Source: Alsobacter sp045348435 (GTDB lineage: Bacteria > Pseudomonadota > Alphaproteobacteria > Rhizobiales > Beijerinckiaceae). From it: DNA of 64,000 nt. The notes beneath the pieces were generated by a model that ran no database searches, was not told the origin of the DNA, and saw only the letters and a program-made list of their open reading frames with translations. The position numbers and the translations under genes were made by a program. How positions within the stretch are numbered: the first letter of the stretch is position 1; every line of letters begins with the position of its first letter. Location of the stretch: NCBI RefSeq assembly GCF_045348435.1, contig NZ_CP157484.1:310001-374000 (forward strand), read 5' to 3'. This document shows positions 60,363 through 64,000 of this stretch, piece by piece.

Positions 60363-62099
60363 ATGTCGGCGTCCCACACTGGTTTGACGAGCGCTGCAGT
60401 CACCGAGGCGCCGGCGCCGGACTTTCCCTGGCAGGCGCATTATCCGCCCAACGTCCCGGCCACGATCGACGTCGACAAGGCCGGCTCGCTCGCCGACATG
60501 TTCCGCGACAGCGTCGCCCGGCACGCCGGCCGGCCCGCGCTGGAAAGCTTCGGCAAGCGGCTGACCTACGCCGAACTCGGCGCGGCCGCGACCGCCGTGG
60601 CCTCCTGGCTGCAGGCGCGGGGGCTGCGCAAGGGTGACCGGGTCGCCCTCATGATGCCGAACGTGGCGGCCTATCCGGCCTCGATCTACGGCGTCCTGCT
60701 CGCCGGCGGCGTGGTCGTCAACGTCAATCCCCTCTACACGGCCCGCGAACTCAGCCACCAGTTGAACGACTCCGGCGCCCGGATGCTGGTGGTGCTGGAG
60801 AACTTCGCCCACACGGTCGAGCAGGCGCTGCCCTCCGTGACGCTCGACGCCGTCGTGGTGGCGCGCCCCGGCGATCTGCTGGGCCTCAAGGGCAAGATCG
60901 TCGACCTCGTCTCCCGCTACGTGAAGAAATCCGTGGCGCCGTTCAGTCTGCCCGGCATGGTCGCGTTCTCGACGCTGGTCGAGGAGGGCGGACGACGTCC
61001 CTTCCAGACCGTCCCGATCGAGCCAGGCGACGTCGCCTTCCTGCAATATACGGGCGGGACGACGGGCGTCGCCAAGGGCGCGACGCTGCTGCACCGCAAC
61101 GTGTCCGCCAATGTGATGCAGTGCGAGGCGTGGATGCGCCCGTTCATGTCGGGCGCCGACCAGGTGATGCTCACGGCGCTGCCGCTCTACCACGTGTTCG
61201 CACTCACGGCCTGCTGCATGTTCATGACGCGCATCGGCGGGTGCCAGCTGCTGATCACCAACCCGCGCGACATCGCCGGCCTGGTGAAGACGCTGAGGAC
61301 GCGGCCCTTCACCTGCATGGTGCTGGTCAACACGCTCTACAACGCCCTGATCAACGCGCCGGGCATCGACAAGGTCGACTTCTCGCGCGTCGCCTTTTCG
61401 GCCTCGGGCGGCATGGCCACCCAGCAGGCGGTCGCGGCGGCCTGGAAGGCGCTCACCGGCAAGGCGATCGTGGAAGGCTACGGCCTGTCCGAGACCTCGC
61501 CGGTGGCCTGCGCCAATCCGCTGAATCTGGAGGAGTTCTCCGGCACCATCGGCTACCCGCTGCCGTCGACCGAGATCTCCATCCGCGGCCCCGACAACGA
61601 GGTCCTGCCGGCCGGGACGCCGGGCGAGCTCTGCATCAAGGGCCCGCAGGTGATGGCCGGCTACTGGAACCGCCCGGACGAGACCGCGCGCGTCACCACG
61701 CCGGACGGCTTCTTCCGGTCCGGCGACATCGCCGTCCTGCAGCCCGACGGCCAGGTCAGGATCGTGGACCGCATCAAGGACATGGTCCTGGTGTCGGGCT
61801 TCAACGTCTATCCGAACGAGGTCGAGGACGTCCTCGTCTCGCATCCGGGCGTCCTGGAGGCGGCCGTAGTCGGCATGCCGGACGCGCATTCCGGCGAGGC
61901 CGTGGTGGCCTATGTGGTCCGCAAGGACCGCAGCCTCAGCGCGGAGGCGCTCAAGGCCTACTGCAAGGAAAACCTCACCGGCTACAAGGTCCCCCGGCGG
62001 ATCGAGTTCGCCAGCCAGCTGCCGAAGACGAATGTCGGCAAGGTCCTGCGCCGCGCCTTGCGCGACGAGCCGCCCCCGCCTGAGTCCGACGCCGCCTAG
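60363..62099 (+). CDS. fadD: Long-chain fatty acid CoA ligase
   Basis: A 578-residue AMP-forming acyl-CoA synthetase. The phosphate-binding loop is QYTGGTTGVAKGA, followed by EGYGLSETSP, the hinge-region YWNRPDET, GFFRSGDIAVL, and the hinge VDRIKDMVLVSGFNVYPNEVED with a late catalytic Lys in NVGKVLRR. It matches FadD-type ligases, which activate long-chain fatty acids at the inner membrane. GGGGAGGAG lies just before ATG 60363. Its stop overlaps the convergent DUF2865 gene by 4 bases. Confidence 0.9.
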   Translation: MSASHTGLTSAAVTEAPAPDFPWQAHYPPNVPATIDVDKAGSLADMFRDSVARHAGRPALESFGKRLTYAELGAAATAVASWLQARGLRKGDRVALMMPNVAAYPASIYGVLLAGGVVVNVNPLYTARELSHQLNDSGARMLVVLENFAHTVEQALPSVTLDAVVVARPGDLLGLKGKIVDLVSRYVKKSVAPFSLPGMVAFSTLVEEGGRRPFQTVPIEPGDVAFLQYTGGTTGVAKGATLLHRNVSANVMQCEAWMRPFMSGADQVMLTALPLYHVFALTACCMFMTRIGGCQLLITNPRDIAGLVKTLRTRPFTCMVLVNTLYNALINAPGIDKVDFSRVAFSASGGMATQQAVAAAWKALTGKAIVEGYGLSETSPVACANPLNLEEFSGTIGYPLPSTEISIRGPDNEVLPAGTPGELCIKGPQVMAGYWNRPDETARVTTPDGFFRSGDIAVLQPDGQVRIVDRIKDMVLVSGFNVYPNEVEDVLVSHPGVLEAAVVGMPDAHSGEAVVAYVVRKDRSLSAEALKAYCKENLTGYKVPRRIEFASQLPKTNVGKVLRRALRDEPPPPESDAA

Positions 62100-63028
62100 G
62101 GGCGGGTCGGCGAGCCCAGCACGACCCGCGGCCGAAAGGCCTCGGCCCCGGCCGGCGCGGAGCTCTTGGCGAAGACGGAGGATCGCGCCGGCGTCACCAC
62201 GATCGCGTTGGCGTTGGCCACGTCCGCCCCCGACCGGCTCGCCACCTGGATCGCGCCGGCCGCGCGCGCCAGCTCCTGGTGGAAGGTGAAGCCCAGCATC
62301 CGGTCGGCCTGCGCCAGGGTGGTGCGCGGCACGGCGCCCGGGGCGGCGATGTCGCGCAGCTGCGACGTCTTCAGCGGCGTCCCGGGCCGCGCCGTGCTGG
62401 CGACCACGCTCGCCCCGGTCTCGTGCACGATCAGGTCGCCGGCCCGCAGGGTCGGATCGAGCAGCAGCCTCGCCGCCCATTCCGCATAGGAGGAGGGCTT
62501 GCGGCAACCGCAGGCCGGGATGCTGGCCTTGCGATAGGCGAACGCCCTGGCGGTCTCCGAATAGCTCTGCCCGCTGCCGCTGACGGCGGCGTCGATCCCG
62601 CCGCCGCGGCTGCGGAACACCTCCACCTGCGCGCCCGGGCACGCCATGGAGCAAAGCTCCGTCTCGGCGGCCCGCCCCCCGCCCGCCGGCAGGGGAAAGT
62701 AGTAGCCGTCGCATTCGCGCACGCAGTAGGCCTGCCCGCCCGTCCCGATGGTCACCACGCGCGCCGCGCCATGGCGGGTCGGCGCGTCCACGCGGGACAG
62801 GCCGCCCGATCCGCCGAGCGGGCGGGAGCCGCGCGGGGTCGGCGAAAACAGGATCGGCGGCGGCGGCGCGACGCGGTCATAGGTCGGCGGACGGGGAGGG
62901 GACCTGTCGCCGAACAAAAGGTCGAACAGCCCGGCCGCCTGTGCGGGCGAGCCTGCCGCCGCGACGGCGAGCAGCGCCGCGCAGGCGGTTCTCCGGATGG
63001 CGCCGATGAGCGTGAGGGACTGTGTCAC
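62096..63028 (-). CDS. DUF2865 domain-containing exported protein
   Basis: A 310-residue protein with a signal peptide (VTQSLTL to SPAQA, cleaved near residue 30). The DUF2865 core is YCVRECDGYYFPLP, then ELCSMACPGAQVEVFRS, with conserved cysteines that may form disulfides, and later PACGCRKPSSY. Function is unknown; the domain is largely restricted to Hyphomicrobiales. GTG 63028 is preferred because AGGAG lies 5 bases upstream; an upstream ATG (63070) would add 14 residues ahead of the signal peptide. Confidence 0.85.
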   Translation of the reverse strand: MTQSLTLIGAIRRTACAALLAVAAAGSPAQAAGLFDLLFGDRSPPRPPTYDRVAPPPPILFSPTPRGSRPLGGSGGLSRVDAPTRHGAARVVTIGTGGQAYCVRECDGYYFPLPAGGGRAAETELCSMACPGAQVEVFRSRGGGIDAAVSGSGQSYSETARAFAYRKASIPACGCRKPSSYAEWAARLLLDPTLRAGDLIVHETGASVVASTARPGTPLKTSQLRDIAAPGAVPRTTLAQADRMLGFTFHQELARAAGAIQVASRSGADVANANAIVVTPARSSVFAKSSAPAGAEAFRPRVVLGSPTRP

Positions 63029-63339
63029 GGGAGCTCCTGTCCTTCCCGCATGCCACAGCCCGAACCGCATCTCAGCCTTTACTCCTCCTTAACCCTAACG
63101 GCCCCGACACCCTGTTTGCGCGCGAAAGTTGCAATGACAGCAACGGCACGCGAGTGCAGTCCGGCGTCGCCGCTTAGGTGTCCCCGGACGGCACGAAACG
63201 GAGGCCGAAAGGTCTCGAAACCGAACAGGCGCAACACGGACGGCAGAGAACGAAACACCTGCGGATCTTCACCAAGCTTTCGGATGAAATCCCCGTTTCG
63301 GTCCCCGCCTTCGACAGATCACGTGAGAAAGGGCGACAC
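63029..63339. other. 311-base divergent region between DUF2865 and acyl carrier protein genes
   Basis: No gene seen. It holds a short dyad GTTGC-N7-GCAAC (63128-63144) and several CGAAA motifs between 63195 and 63260. No clear promoter hexamers were found. Confidence 0.4.
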
Positions 63340-63603
63340 ATGAGCGAGGCGATCCGGAACACCATCGTGGAGATCATCGCGGAGACCGGCCGGCTGCCGG
63401 TCGCGGTCGAGACGCTGGCCGACGATGCGGACCTTTATCAGGCGGGGCTGACGTCTTTCGCGTCGGTGCAGCTGATGCTGGCCATCGAGGACCGGTTCGG
63501 GGTCGAGTTCCCCGATCGCTACCTGAACCGCCGCTCCTTCGCGAGCATCGACGCCATCGGCCAGGTGGTCGGCGAGCTGCTCGCCCAGAGGGAGGCGGCC
63601 TGA
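63340..63603 (+). CDS. Acyl carrier protein
   Basis: An 87-residue carrier protein. The phosphopantetheine site is GLTSFASVQ with Ser39, where standard AcpP has GADSLDTVE; DRFGVEFPDRYL and the final helix match the carrier fold. This is not the fatty-acid synthase AcpP but a specialised carrier. ATG 63340 has GAGAAAGG about 8 bases upstream. Its stop overlaps the start of an acyl-CoA dehydrogenase gene (TGATG), so the two are coupled and probably act together on carrier-bound substrates. Confidence 0.87.
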   Translation: MSEAIRNTIVEIIAETGRLPVAVETLADDADLYQAGLTSFASVQLMLAIEDRFGVEFPDRYLNRRSFASIDAIGQVVGELLAQREAA

Positions 63604-64000
63604 TGTCGTACGAGAACGCGTCGGCCCTGCGCATCGCAGCCGCCGAAGACCATCTCCATCCCGCGCAGGCCGAGGCCGACCGCCAGCTCGCCGTCCTGCG
63701 CCGCGCGCGCCGGGTCGCCGACGTCGCGGCCCGCCACGCCGACGCGGTCGACGCCGAGGCCCGCTTCCCGGCCGAGGCCGTCGACGCCATGAAGGCCGAG
63801 GGCCTGCTCGGCCTGATGATCCCGGCCGAATTCGGCGGCGGCGGCGCCACCCTGGCGGACGTGGCCTCCGTCTGCGGCCAGATCGCCCTCGGCTGCTCGG
63901 CCGCCGCGATGGTCTACGCCATGCACCAGATCAAGGTCTCCAGCCTGATCTCGCACGGCATGGACAGCCCTTGGCACCGCTCCTTCATGCGCCGCGTCGC
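63603..64000 (+). CDS. Acyl-CoA dehydrogenase family protein (3' partial)
   Basis: The first 132 residues are visible. ADAVDAEARFPAEAVDAMKAEGLLGLMIPAEFGGGGATLADV and the following CSAAAMVYAMHQI are the N-terminal helical domain of acyl-CoA dehydrogenases, FAD enzymes that desaturate acyl thioesters. The ATG overlaps the acyl carrier protein stop. The gene continues beyond the window. With a dedicated carrier protein, the substrate may be carrier-bound rather than a CoA ester. Confidence 0.85.
   Translation, partial: MSYENASALRIAAAEDHLHPAQAEADRQLAVLRRARRVADVAARHADAVDAEARFPAEAVDAMKAEGLLGLMIPAEFGGGGATLADVASVCGQIALGCSAAAMVYAMHQIKVSSLISHGMDSPWHRSFMRRV

Noticed and set aside
60177..62714. 845-residue open frame on the minus strand opposite the acyl-CoA ligase
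   Set aside because: Rich in Arg, Gly, Ala and His with no recognisable motif. It is the complement of a clear ligase gene and reflects GC-rich third positions.
63070..63110. CtrA binding site near TTAACCCTAAC before the DUF2865 gene
   Set aside because: Only one TTAA half is present; the second half at the required 7-base spacing is missing.
1..64000. Mobile elements, prophage or integrated plasmid
   Set aside because: I found no transposase, integrase, phage or plasmid gene, and no terminal repeats other than the short pair around sorAB.

Overview
The window reads as a chromosomal segment of a high-GC alphaproteobacterium, most likely of the order Hyphomicrobiales. The support is a GcrA cell-cycle regulator, two HWE-type histidine kinases, a SAM-II riboswitch in front of metZ, the long alphaproteobacterial form of dCTP deaminase, and a DUF2865 protein. 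I cannot name the genus from sequence alone. Genes are tightly packed, many with ATGA or GTGA stop/start overlaps. I see no transposase, integrase, phage gene or CRISPR array.

Layout. 1-9.7 kb is the end of an exopolysaccharide locus: a truncated chain-length regulator, a UDP-N-acetylmannosamine dehydrogenase-type enzyme, an asparagine-synthase-type amidotransferase, a WecG/TagA glycosyltransferase, a flippase, a GT4 glycosyltransferase and an acyltransferase. OtsB, an aldo/keto reductase, a proline-rich small protein, an Ldh-type dehydrogenase and a UPF0104 membrane protein follow. 14.6-16.5 kb holds a PhoR-like kinase and PhoB, with a triple PHO box directly before phoB. gcrA diverges from an argD-argF-hslO operon across a 518-base gap rich in GANTC sites and hairpins. 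A trkH-argE pair, apaG and riboswitch-controlled metZ follow on the minus strand, then dcd and tRNA-Gly(CCC).

26.8-29 kb carries a sorAB-type sulfite dehydrogenase and a further c-type cytochrome, with two copies of a structured 37-base repeat around sorAB. A phosphoribosyltransferase and a P3B-type ATPase come next. 32.7-37.9 kb is a three-gene minus-strand operon: class III cyclase-TPR protein, a vanadium haloperoxidase/PAP2-fold protein with fifteen N-terminal GGV repeats, and a cytosolic subtilase. A CRP-like site lies before it. I regard this as the best candidate for an undescribed system.

38-46 kb is mixed: an ion channel, an EamA transporter, an FkbM methyltransferase, a NIPSNAP/ABM pair divergent from an ArsR-like regulator, a CYTH-CHAD protein, a glycine-zipper lipoprotein and a periplasmic beta-propeller. 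46.4-52.1 kb is a sensory block: an HWE kinase, a stand-alone receiver, and a CheB-CheR-PAS-HWE fusion. 52.2-64 kb holds a DapA-like enzyme, an RND efflux pair, a peroxiredoxin-like protein, an MhqO/MhqD-like pair, an acyl-CoA ligase, a DUF2865 protein, and an acyl carrier protein coupled to an acyl-CoA dehydrogenase that runs off the end.
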